DNA of 64,000 nucleotides from contig MU008161.1 in NCBI GenBank assembly GCA_010909165.1, forward strand, positions 744,001-808,000. The letters run 5' to 3'. Each line of letters starts with the position of its first letter. The stretch's first letter is position 1. The notes beneath the pieces are model-generated. The model saw only the letters and a list, made by a program, of their open reading frames with translations. It had not been told where the DNA came from and made no database searches. This DNA is from Anthoceros angustus. Its lineage: Eukaryota > Streptophyta > Anthocerotopsida > Anthocerotales > Anthocerotaceae. A program made the translations under genes and the position numbers. Positions 43,021-54,137 of this stretch are shown piece after piece.

Positions 43021-46000
43021 TTACACATGGCCGACCAAATTTTGTACCAAATCCTCTACAAAATTTTGACTGTCTACGTGCGCCATCTGAAGCCGGACAC
43101 AGCAGAAGCGGGCGTACACACTTTCCAGCTGTGGCAAGTTGAACCCCTCCGTCTGCAAGACAAGCCTCTCCACTAAATGTTGACTCTGATGTTTGTCCAA
43201 TTGACCACGTCCGTCTCCATCATCACCATCGCCATTTTCTAACGCATGCTCTCCACCGACCTCCATTGTCTCTGCTGCGTCTTCCAACACACTCGAAGCA
43301 AAGGTTTCTGACGTCTGCGTCTTGCAGCTGTCAGGCTTGTTTTGGGAGTTCTCGAACTCAGCAGCGCCAGCTGTGGGGGACTCCTGCCCTACTTGTTCGG
43401 GGACCAGCTCTTCAATATTGTGCTTCAGAGACTCTGGCTCCACTGCCGTTTCATCCACTGCAAAAGTAGGCATAGGCGGGCTTTCAACAGCCATCTCACA
43501 TGCAAACTCCCCTGCCACCTCACCTGCATCCATCGTTGCTGCCCAGTGTTAGAAAATGATCAAGACAGCTATTGTAGATAGAAAACTCAATCTGCACGTG
43601 CCTTGTTGCAGACCTTGATTGCTCGCGGTTGGACCCTTGATTGGACCCTTGATTGGGATGCCGGAACTTCCAAGCGGATTGGGGAGACGAGAGGCGGAAT
43701 TGGGCCTTTCGGTTGGTCCACCCTGGGCGGCAATGGCATCACATTGTGCCACTAAGGCAGGTTCCAACTGTGAAAGCATTCCGTGCACCTATTGCAGGAC
43801 GGATTTGGTTCATTCATAGTCAACCGAAGCTGTAGCGGCTTTAAACATGGGAAAACAGGCAATAAAATCATACCAAATCACGAAGTGCACATGCTTTACT
43901 GTAGATTCGACTAGTTGTGTAGTCACTACCATTGTAGGCCTGTCACATATCGGAATGTCCTGTTAGAGTTGGCATCTTAATGTCGAAATCCTCCACCGGC
44001 AGAAAGCACTCTCACATACCTTAGCATTGGCAGGAATTAGCTCCACATCTTCCACAAATCCTGCACGAGTCACATAGTAACCAGAGTCGACTCGTTGCAA
44101 TAACGTGGCTACATCCATCGGAGTTTTTACAAACTTGCAGTAATCTGGTGCGTCTTGATCTGTCACTGGATAGTGGAATATGCCGAAGTGCTTTTCATGA
44201 AGCAGACTACAACCAGGAGGAAGAGCAGTCAGTTCTACTCAATACACAAACTCGAAAGGGACACAAACAAACAGACATCTATTCAGGCAACATTACCTAT
44301 TGCAGACATCCCTCAGACACATGCGAAGACGACGAACAGCATGTTCCTCAAGGTCTGCCCGCGCAAGCAGTTCAGCCTCACTAGGACACTTGTCTACAAT
44401 AGGCGCCTTTGGAAGGGTGGGAAGTGGGGCCTTCTGCTTCAACTTCTTCCTTGACTTGCGATTTGAGAGTGCTGCTGCTGATTCTACCATTTGAGAAAAC
44501 AGCGTCCTTCTATCTCCTTCTGATGGAAGCTTCAACTCATGCCTGTGAGACATGCAATCATGAACATCAGATTCTAACTCTTTCCCTCTAAGAAGATGGA
44601 TTGGTATCAACTACTCTCAAATAAAGTAGATAGCGAGCCAACTTACACAACGTGACCAAACATGCCGAAGGCTTCCTGATCTAATTCCTTGGGAGAAACT
44701 GATGCAGTGCCTAATAGCAGCACCGGAAGGTCAGGTGGAACCTCAGACAGAAGCATTAAAAGGACTGCACGTAGCTGGTCATGTGCCTGCATGACATCAC
44801 TCCACCTCGTCAACATTCTCTCTTGGTTTCTGAGATTTACATCACCCAAGGCATAGTCCAACACAACCAAGTTCAAACTTCTCTCCACTGCCTTGCATAG
44901 CATTTCAGGAATGGATATACTTTCAGAAACAGGTATGCAGCTTCTTACTGTTTCCCACCAAAGCTGTAGCTGAGGGAGATACAGAACTGATGGAGTACAA
45001 CGGCGAGCCTCTTGAAAAACGTGGACCAGTGCCTCTTCAGGACTCTTCGCACTAGCATCCGAAAGCAATGCAGGAAGGCTAAGAGAGTGAACGGGATATT
45101 TTTCCAGCTCATGAAGAATTGCTGGTCCGACATAGTCCTGTCAGTTCCACCAAACAGGAATTGTAGCTCAGGCATTGCAAAAACAATGAAGCGGAAAGGG
45201 AATTGATTCATAACTCACCAAACCAGTTCCCTCCACACCGCACACCAAAAACCTTGGTCTGTACACACGAGACACTGATGAGCTCCGAAATGGAAACAGT
45301 CTAGCAAGCTGTTCACCAGTTTCTTCCTCGTCAGAAGAAATGCCACCATCGTTACCCTCCAGTGAGAATATTTCATTAATGCCACTCATGATAGCCTTAA
45401 CTTGCTCTTGCAGACATAAAGCGACCTGCATAGGCAAAGGCCGTGCATGGACCAGGGCTCCTCTGTGCGCAGCTGGTGTAATTGAAGACATAGCTTCAAG
45501 GAAGTGTCGCTTTCCAACCTCAATGGAATCCAAGTCCAAAACATACTGATCATCATTGTTGTAGACCTGAGGATACTTCTTTCGGAATGCTCTGATTGCT
45601 GCTTCTGTGCATAATGCCTTCAAGTCTGCACCACAGTAGCCCACACAGGAGGCTGCAAGTTCTGCCTTCAATTCCTCTGTTGGCGGTACTACCCACTTCC
45701 TGGTATGAATGTCCAGAATTTCTGCTCGAGCTTTCAAATCAGGTAAAGGAAACACAAATTCTCTATCAAACCGACCAGGCCTCCTCAGTGCACTATCAAT
45801 GGCATCAACCCTATTGGTTGCACCAATGACCACAACCTGCCCCCGGGAATCAAGGCCATCCATCAAAGCCAGTAGCGTTGAGACAATGGAGTTATGAATC
45901 TGTTCCTGTTTGCTTGAGCGCACCGGCGCCAGGCCATCTATCTCGTCAAAGAATATAATGGAGGGCTGACAGCGTTGGGCTTCCTCAAATAAAGCTTTGA

Positions 46001-47554
46001 GCTGTCTCTCAGCCTCTCCTACCCACTTGCTCAGCACATCAGCACCTTTGCGCATGAAAAAACTAACTTTTTTCCCTGCCTTCGATGCTTGAGCAGCTAG
46101 AGCCCTAGCCACCAAAGTTTTGCCAGTGCCAGGTGGCCCACAAAGCAGGACCCCTCTTGGTGGAGTGATATGATAGTTGGCAAAAAAATTAGGATACATC
46201 AAGGGGAAAAATACCATCTCCTTTAAAGAATTGATGTAGCTGGACAGACCCCCAATCTGGTCAAAACTCACCGATTCATCCACAACTACTGGCTGAATGT
46301 CAGCCCCGCCTTTGGAAGTCGGTCCTGCAGTTTGAGCCCCCGTTCCGCTTCCGATGGAGCCCCAGTGATCATTCTGATTTGGAGCTCCCCATCCTGTACC
46401 AGTAGCATTCAGGTTCCAACTTGCAAAGGCATTGACGTCCCCAAAACTCCCAGGAGGAAGGAAGGGAAGGCCAGAAGAACGGCATGATCGGGCCCATGTA
46501 CCACCAGGTGCCTGATCCATCTCGTCCACAAGGAGAGAGTCATCAGAATCCCCAGCTCGCTGCCTCTTAAAACCACGCGAGCTACTTGTTCTACCTTCCC
46601 GGCCTCGCTTCGTACCAGTCCCTGCATGATACAGTTTGCGAGGAGATCGTGCACGAGAGGCCTGCTCTTCTCTACGTGGCGAGAAACGCTGCACCTCAGT
46701 TCGGCTCCGTAGAGCATAACGACGCCTGCCATCCCCTTCGTCGCCTTCATCGCCTTCATCCTCCTCTTCTCCCTCCTCCTCCTCTCCATTATCAGCGACC
46801 TCTCGATCATTCCGGTCCTGCTTCAGTTTCCCTTCTTGCTCCTTCTGCCGAGCCTTCTTCCGCTCCTCTTCCTGCTCATCCTCCTCCTCCTCCTCCTCTG
46901 CACCTCCAACCTCCATTTCATCGTCCTCCTCCGAGGAGGTCTCTTCCTGATCATCCGAATCCTCATCCTCCGAATACTCCTCCTCGGACAGATATTCCTT
47001 CCTCTTGGTCCTGCTTTTCTTGCGAGGCCGCAGCCCTGCCCTCCTTGGAGGCTCTTTCCTGCGCAATTTCTTTATCGACCGAAACCCATGTCTCCTGGAC
47101 ACCTGCACAGCTCCCACTAATCAGCCCCGCCATACCCGGCCACGTATAAAATCCGTCTCCCAAAACCACCGCTTAGCATACCCACCCTTACAGGTCGGGC
47201 ATCGTCCGCCTCACTGTCGGAATCCAGCCCCATGTACGTCGAGCGTCTCTTTCTGGTGGAGCGACGAAGGCTCGTCCCGTTCGGCTGCAGCAAAAGCACT
47301 CAACTCCTCAATCCGCAACCTGACAACCTCGCGCACCTGGTCCTCGTAGCTCACAAGACACAGTCATGTCACAAAACACGTCACCGTACCTGCAACGGCT
47401 CCGCAGCAGCATCCTCGGGCTGGCCCCGATCAGGGTGCGCCGGTTGCCGAGTCATGTTGTCCTGGCAGCACACAGAGGAAGAAATCAGCAAACAAGAATC
47501 GTGTCCCTGCTCTTGTGCTCCGTTGCAGGAAGGCTCCAGCCGACTAGCCGACAT
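43021..47554 (-). CDS. ATAD2/Yta7-type AAA ATPase with bromodomain
   Basis: Nine exons: 47554-47390, 47284-47192, 47102-45219, 45137-44647, 44542-44297, 44206-44020, 43939-43874, 43788-43614, 43538-43021. All join in phase to 1,274 residues; an in-frame ATG at 47455 would give 1,241. Order: basic RRSTRKRRS; a very acidic Glu/Asp region with a Lys/Arg-rich flank; AAA1 with Walker A GPPGTGKT, Walker B IIFFDEIDG, sensor-1 ATNRVD and RRPGRFDREF; AAA2 that lacks Walker A (CGVEGTGLDYVG instead), as in this family; a bromodomain (HFGIFHYPVTDQDAPDY to AYNGSDY, keeping the acetyl-lysine-binding Asn); and a tail ending LVERLVLQTEGFNLPQLE. Such proteins are hexameric chromatin ATPases acting on acetylated histones in the nucleus. 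Confidence 0.93.
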
Positions 47555-49400
47555 GGCAAGCTAACAATGCCGTGGCAGGAGCACGCAGACCAGGCCTGCT
47601 GGCTTGTCCTCCATGCACTTCCGTCGGGCTGGCTCGAACCTCTTAGCGATCTCGGAGGCAGGGGGCCGGCCCTTGCCCTTGCCCGTCACCTTGCCAGCAG
47701 AGTAGCCAGGCTTGTGGAAGTGGCCGAGGCCAAGAGCGCGGGTGCGCAGGCGTGTGATGTGCACTTCGCTGCCTGGCGGAAGCGGGAGCGGGAGGGGGAG
47801 GCCCCGCTGCTCAGCCAAGCCCTGGGGATCCCCACGTCCCGAATCTTCCATAGCTTCCTTGCTCCCTGCTTGCTACCTCGTAGCCCGCAGGTGATACTCG
47901 TACCAAATATAAATTTGTCAAGCCCAATTCCAATTCCTGCTGCCTGCGTTATGTCTGTACATTCTAGACTAGGTACCAATATGCACATGCATTGCCAAAG
48001 CCAGCCTTACTAAGTACAACAACCCACTAGGTACCTTCGTTATGTGCCCGCCACGCGAGTCGCAGCATGTAGGTACGTATGTATGTGCTTTTCTTACTGC
48101 TCACCATTCACTCCACCCATATTAATTTTTAATTACTCCCTTTGTACATATATAGACTTTTCTTCCTTGTTTCTCGAAGTTTTATGGGGTAAGTTTGGTT
48201 TATTCACAATATAAAATAAATACATATGAACATTCAATAACATTTTATGATATACAAATAATATAATATATCAACTAGATATAAGATATCATATTTCTAA
48301 ACATAAAATTGTATATGAAAGAGAGACGTTTTTATAATCTGCCATCACCTATGCACCACACCCCAAACGTCATCACATGTGTTCATATCTGTCACCATTT
48401 CGGGTTGCCATCACTTGTTTCGGGTTGCAAACGTCATTACATGTGCTGCACACCTAGTTTGCCTAGTCGTAAGCCTTTGAGCGTGTCATGTCACTTGAAG
48501 TGCTTGTATATAGGTATATGGGTAGACTAGGCATATTTAAAAACTCATATTTCATTGAATACCGAAAATTGGCACTTAACTACTAAGGTTTCGTCTCTAC
48601 AACTATTATGAGTCAATGAAAACAGTTCTACCCAAGGCAAGAGTTACAAACAAGATGAGGGTTACTCATTGTAATCTCTACCATTGATAAGGGTCTTCAA
48701 AATATCAGCATCTAGAACACTTGAAACATTAATATTAGTTATACGTAAGTATCTGAAAGATGCCGTGGCATATTTCCGTAGCGTACACCCAAAAAAAAGA
48801 AAGTCACACACACACTCCCGTGTGACCAGATCGATATTCCATACGGATTTCCATCATGAGAGTTGGTACTTAACAACTTGTACCATGGTGTGCCTAAGCT
48901 ACTTGCACCAAGGGCATCCACTCCCTTTAAGCACCCCATCTAAGTACCGATCTAAAAATATGTGTCCATTTAGCCTAAGCCATTTGGCACTCTATAATTT
49001 GTGTGGAGATTTAGCCCAAGCTTTACACACCTGGTCAAAGCAAAGTCACGTACGAAAAGACATACATTTTTCCATATGGCGAGCCTCTCAAAATGCAACT
49101 GCAGAGCACATCACCTGCGCTGGTGGCAACCGCGACTAGCGATGCAGAGAATGGCAGAGCCACGCATCAGAGAATATTAGTGGTGACATCGGCGGCTCCC
49201 GCAGAAGGATGGCAGCCTCAATTTCAGACCTCATCGAAGACAACAAGTTCATCATGTTCAGAGGGCAGAGCATGGAGTCTGTGATGGCAACCGTGGGGCA
49301 CAAGAATCTCACAGGAGGAGTAACACTGATCTGTTCCAGCAACTTCACCAGGCATCAGGGCCCTTGACCTGGGCCACAATGCAGGCAGCTAGGAGGGCAG
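47555..49400. other. Upstream region of the AAA gene and AT-rich spacer
   Basis: The first 300 bases should be the AAA gene's leader; a short upstream ORF (47614-47561) ends just before the ATG at 47554. The stretch 48120-48310 is strongly AT-rich. The plus ORF 48684-49139 has no recognised domain. I see no gene here. Confidence 0.4.
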
Positions 49401-49406
49401 TTTTGA

Positions 49407-49562
49407 GCACCAGAAGAAATGGGTCGCTACTTCTGAGAGGGACACCAGGGTTGAACTGACTCCAGGGTTTTTGTTGCCAGTTCAACCCTGGTGTCCCTAA
49501 CCATGACATTGATGAAGGTGGAGATACGGGTCGCTACTTCTGCAACCTATTTCTTCTGGTGC
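49407..49562. repeat. Nested inverted repeat with an internal direct repeat (foldback)
   Basis: The outer arms gcaccagaagaaat (49407-49420) and atttcttctggtgc (49549-49562) are perfect inverted repeats. The inner arms at 49438-49458 and 49478-49498 are a perfect 21-bp inverted repeat (core gacaccagggttgaactg) around a 19-base loop. Between the arms lies a direct repeat gggtcgctacttctg at 49421-49435 and 49528-49542. The element could form a long hairpin. No terminal target duplication is identified. Confidence 0.85.
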
Positions 49563-50047
49563 CCAAAGCTGTCAAGAAAATAACCATCCTGGCTGTTCCG
49601 GAGCAGGATTTGTTTCAGATCTGTACAGATTTGGACCAGAGGCCGTTCTCGAGACAGTTTCGATGCAGTTTCGTGCAGATTTAGACCACTGCCGTTCTGG
49701 ATACATGTCTTGTGCGTACAATTTTGATGGGAAAGCTTTCCTGTCACAAGTAAGCCGTGCGAGATACCATAGAAGCTTGCTTGCAGCGCCAGCCACCTGG
49801 ACGCATATCGGATTCAGGGTCTGCGGGGGGGAAGTTTGTGCCTCATGATGCATGGGTGCTAGTGTACCATCCCTCGCTCCCCCGCGCTGCCCCCCTCTGC
49901 CCCAAGAAAAATAAGTTCACGCATGATGCTTGCCCTGTGTTTTCTTTCCCCCTTCCAGACAGCAAGTTGGTTGACTTGGTGCAAGTTGAACATTTGAAAG
50001 TGTTTTTTTCCTTTGGAAACAGGAAACTGCCCTTCGTTCTCTGTAAC
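49563..50047. other. 3' side of the GH43 gene
   Basis: Non-coding sequence between the foldback and the GH43 stop codon, presumably including that gene's 3' UTR. No other feature is recognised. Confidence 0.4.
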
Positions 50048-51355
50048 TCACGATCCCGAGAGCTCGCGGTCGGGCAGCTTCCACTTGCTATACCAGTGAA
50101 TGCTAACTCTTGACCATAACGGAAAAATGAAATCGCTCAAAGGTTCATCAACTGGCCCATCCAGCGTGAGAGGAAGCCAAACATAACGTGAATCTCGAAG
50201 GTCAGAAGGCTTCCATCTATCCGCCATAAATATATAATAATCAGGGATTCCAGGCACTGGCAGCACAAAAGTACCTTGTGCATAGAATGTTTTGGAGGTG
50301 AAATCCGAGCTTCCTCCCACACAAGGATTCCCTAAAGTTTCCCATAATCCCATCATGGACTCGGAAGCATGAACGAGGGCTCCATTGGGTGCCCATCCTG
50401 TGCATCCTGAAGTTATCATATAGTAGTTGCCTCTGTTTTTGAATACTGCAGGTGCTTCTCGTTTCTGTTTGATAAACAACCTCGTCATATTGCTCTCCAG
50501 AGCCAAATAATTGTCCGTCATAACCCCAATGTGCAACTCGGTGTTGTCCAGGGCCGAGTAGATTACATATGCCTTCCTATCATCGTCCTTGAAAATGGTC
50601 ATATCTCGGCTGTCATAACCATGAGGCCTCCTGCTTCCGAGGTACAGAAACGGCCCCTGAGGTCTGGCACTGACGGCAATCCCGACGGAGGCCTTGGAGT
50701 AGTTAGCACTGTCTACATGCATCCACATGACATAGGTGTCGGTGAGTTCGTTGTAGATCACCTTTGGCCGCTCCACCACCTTGCTAACATGCAGGTCACT
50801 CTCCTCATCCGTGTTGTCTGGTTTGAGCACTGTGCCCTCGAAATTCCAGTTCCACAAATCCTTGGAGGAATAGCAGTTGATCCCCAGCACATCCACCCGC
50901 GCCAAGGCGCCTTTGCGAATATGGTAGGTGCGGCCGTCCTTGTTCTCTCCATACCAGAAGAAGGTCTGGCTCTTGTCATCAAACATGACTCCACCCCCAT
51001 GTGCCTGAATCGGTCGCCCCTGCGTATCCCGCCACTCCCGCCCCGGATAATAGTACATTCTCTCGCTGCTGTTGGCCCTGAGGGGGTTCACAGCCAAGCT
51101 CTTGTCCGGGAACAAATGCGTCCCACCAGCCCGCTGCTCGCCCCACGCCACCGTGCCTGCCAAGGGCACGTCCTCCAGATTGGACAGGGTCCGCCATTGC
51201 TGCCGGTTCCTTCCCGAGGGTGTGAAGTCGAGCGGCGCAAACAACGTGTAGATCTGCACAAGCAGGATCCAGGCTGCCAGGAAGCAGACAAGGTTGGTCA
51301 CACTGCACCTGCGTCGCACAGCCTGCACTGCCGTAGGTGGCAGATGCCGCACCAT
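50048..51355 (-). CDS. Golgi GH43-family glycosidase (exo-beta-1,3-galactosidase type)
   Basis: One exon of 435 residues begins MVRHLPPTAVQAVRRRC and has a signal anchor at about residues 19-40 (NLVCFLAAWILLVQIYTLF), predicting a type II Golgi membrane protein. The catalytic region starts with IQAHGGGVMFDDKSQTFFWY and continues through ERPKVIYNELTDTYVMWMH, SRDMTIFKDDDRKAYVIY and REAPAVFKNRGNYYMITSG. These are the blades of a GH43 five-bladed propeller. Arabidopsis GH43A/B of this type trim beta-1,3-galactan of arabinogalactan proteins in the Golgi (family knowledge). The acidic residues in the D and E contexts above are good active-site candidates, but I did not align them. The gene looks complete; the plus-strand 306-codon ORF over it is a shadow. 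Confidence 0.88.
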   Translation of the reverse strand: MVRHLPPTAVQAVRRRCSVTNLVCFLAAWILLVQIYTLFAPLDFTPSGRNRQQWRTLSNLEDVPLAGTVAWGEQRAGGTHLFPDKSLAVNPLRANSSERMYYYPGREWRDTQGRPIQAHGGGVMFDDKSQTFFWYGENKDGRTYHIRKGALARVDVLGINCYSSKDLWNWNFEGTVLKPDNTDEESDLHVSKVVERPKVIYNELTDTYVMWMHVDSANYSKASVGIAVSARPQGPFLYLGSRRPHGYDSRDMTIFKDDDRKAYVIYSALDNTELHIGVMTDNYLALESNMTRLFIKQKREAPAVFKNRGNYYMITSGCTGWAPNGALVHASESMMGLWETLGNPCVGGSSDFTSKTFYAQGTFVLPVPGIPDYYIFMADRWKPSDLRDSRYVWLPLTLDGPVDEPLSDFIFPLWSRVSIHWYSKWKLPDRELSGS

Positions 51356-51451
51356 GGCTCACTTCCACACCTCTACGCTTTTACTGCGGCCTTCATGCGT
51401 CTCTCAACCACGATATGGATGTGGGCGACAATCGCACAACCCTGGAAGTAA

Positions 51452-51840
51452 TAGCTGAGCCTCCTGGGTGATCCTTGGGCCACTGAAACTGTGGCTTGTC
51501 AGTCTGAGAAGACCCCAGCCCCAATTTCGCAGGAAACAGGGCTTCCAGCTGGGCATGAAAACGAAGCAACATGCCGAGGCTGTGGATAGCATTGGTGGAG
51601 CTGGCAGTTCAAGGCCAGAGTGTCGTAGAGATGCAGAAGAAGCCAAGCGGAGACTGAGAAAGACACTCTCGCGGTTGGAAATGGAAGTGAAGGTCTTCGA
51701 CGTACAGTTTGCTCTGCAAAAGATGGGGCCAGGATGAGTTCTATGGCTGTTGCGGGGCTCGGAGAACCAGGTGCTGTATGGCATCGCACCGAGCTCAGAG
51801 AGGCTTGAGAACACGTGGTCAAGCACTCGTTGAGCCAAGT
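51452..51840 (+). pseudogene. Inverted, decayed copy of the 3' part of the PHD-like gene
   Basis: Read on the plus strand, the sequence follows the minus-strand coding sequence of the PHD-like gene at about 54590-54220 for nearly 390 bases (for example gctgagcctcc, ccactgaaac, cttgtcagtctg, ggagctggcagttcaaggcc, atggcatc). Translation gives matching words such as GAGSSRPECRRDA against GAGSSRPIFHTDA, but with stops and frameshifts. It is a partial duplicate in opposite orientation, about 2.7 kb from its source. Confidence 0.8.
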
Positions 51841-54137
51841 AGCATTTGGTTGTTGAACCCCAAAGTGGCTACCCGGGGTGTGTCCCGATCCATGATCCAT
51901 GATCCAACCTTCTCCCCCGCACAACCTGAGCTCCTCCGCCCATTGTGCAGCAAAATCGGTGTGCCCCGACTGATGGTCTACAAATCCTGCAACTCGCATC
52001 CCCTGACCTTCTCGATGCCATGCACGACCTAAGCTCCTCCCCTCTCCATTCCGCTCACAGTGCAGCTCACCGGTGTCCCCGTTTCTTTCAAGACATGTTT
52101 GCGGGCTATGGTGGTTTGGTAAAGGGGTAATCGTTTATCTTGGCTATCTGGCAAGTTTCTTTAGGTCTGAGAGCGGAGATGGGCAGGTTCGTGCATACCA
52201 GAAGGAAACGTTCAACGAGTGAATCAAAAGGTAGCATCAAAGAGGAGCTTTGGTAAGAAAAGCTTCCCACTTGGTACATTTCCAATTGGCACGTCTTCTA
52301 CCAATCAGCTAAGGGCGGAGCAACGAAGTCACCTATGGTTTGGTATGAGGCCAGATGCTCAATTCCTTGCTCCTGCTGAAGAGGAGAGCATCATGCTCTT
52401 GATTCTTTGACGAAAGACCAAATAGAAGATGTAGAGAACGCAACACGACCTGATACGGAGACGTTGGCCCAAGAGTCTCATACGACTCATTTAGAGTAAC
52501 CACGGCCTCGACCCCAACGTCCTAATAGGAAGTGCTGACACCAAACCGCGCCAACATACGTAAATGAGTAAGCCTAACTCATCCCCCGGTGTCACGCCCT
52601 CGGTGCCCAGGACATAAGCCTGTCCCGTCTAAGAGCTCCAGTCTGGGTTCATATGGCAGCCACCTGCTGGAGTTTTCAAGGCCTTGTCTGCACGACGGAT
52701 TTTACTGGGCAGCGTGCTACCGCTGCCGTATCTCTAAGCTAGCAAGTTACAACCAGCATGCGGTGTATTGCAGCTGCCTGCCTAGTGAAGGCCGAGGCGG
52801 GTTGTCGGCCAAGGAAGCGGCCACCGGGGCTTGGGTTGTCCACCCACTCCTCACAAGTCACATGTGACCCGACAGGATGCGCATGCCGGTGAAAACTTTT
52901 CTGCCACCAGCTCTGAACACCCGCCCGGCGAGTGATGCGAGTGAATCATTCGGAAACTCTCTGGTACTCTGGGGCAGGGAGAACAAGCTGAAGAGTACCT
53001 AACAGAGACCAGACCCGAAAAGTAGAAGAATCAGCCACATCACCTACTATTTCAATCTCAGTTAAAGAGAAGAGACAGCGAACTTGAGAATTGAGCCGCC
53101 ATTCTGCCGCCTGCGTCATCCGAATCTTCAAGAGCAAATTAAGAATTCTTAAGGAAGGTGGCCTCGACATTGGCGATGCGTCGTCTCTCTGCTGGGGCAT
53201 GACACAATGGTACAGTAGTTATTTACAGCTGGTAGTACATTCCAGCCCTCCTTAGACAACTGATGCTACATGTGATGCATTTTCTACAGCAAACATGCAC
53301 ATGAATCCTGTGAGATACAGCTACGATATACCACATCCTAGAGCCTGAAACCAAACCCTGAGAATGTTTCCAAACCAGGAAAGTTGATATACAACTCAGA
53401 GCGTATGGAGCTTGAAGACCAATATCTCGTCGTCCGGCTTTGCACTTCCTGACCACTTGAGCAAAGACACTCATCGCTATACCACCTGATGTTACACGAT
53501 CTGCATGATGCAGTACCCAGGGCACCGCGTTGCCGCTCATTCCCCCCATAAACTAGGGTTGGTTCCCAGTCGAAAGCTTGCGAGAGTGGAGCGCTACTTG
53601 GCTCAGCATGTCTCCCATATGTTCTTCCTGCGAGCAACCCACAGAATCCTCAGAAACCCATCACATCTGATCATCTGTTCTCGCTATGGTCAGCCAAGTG
53701 CATTGCGGCGAAAAGAAGTTTATAATCGACCTCGCTGTCTCACTCCAGAACTTCTAGTGCCTGAATCATGACCCCAGAAAACTGGCTGCAAACCAAGAAG
53801 GTAGCAATCCCAAGGTCCAACATTTCAGAGCTATCTCTGCCAAATTTCTGGCAAGTAACACTTGCGAGCCTATGGTATGACCACTAACTGCCTCCATCCT
53901 GTGCATACAACCTATCATTGTAGAGCAGGAAACAACCCAGTGAACTGAAAGTGTAGAAAGGCCTATGCCTAGATGATCCCTTTGGTGCAAAAACGTTCGC
54001 TGGTACCATTCAAGGAGCACTATTTGCCCGAAAGACATGTATCCGATGCTGACAAGACAATAGATACAATCGTTCTAATGCTGTCGATACTATGCCACTA
54101 CAAGTTCATGAAATGGTTGACAGATTACCTGTTACGA
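51841..54137. other. Interval downstream of the PHD-like gene
   Basis: No convincing gene. It should contain the 3' UTR, and possibly 3' exons, of the PHD-like gene: its last frame ends GPSGQQV with a possible donor (cag/gtgtga) at 54145, so more exons could lie between 53.2 and 54.1 kb. ORFs here lack domains. Confidence 0.35.

Noticed and set aside
47366-48013. 215-codon plus-strand ORF upstream of the AAA gene
   Set aside because: It overlaps the AAA gene's first exon and leader antisense, and has no recognisable domain.
48684-49139. 151-codon plus-strand ORF
   Set aside because: It looked like a possible retroelement fragment, but I could not match any retroelement motif in any frame.
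50531-51451. 306-codon plus-strand ORF
   Set aside because: It lies entirely antisense to the well-supported GH43 exon and has no domain.
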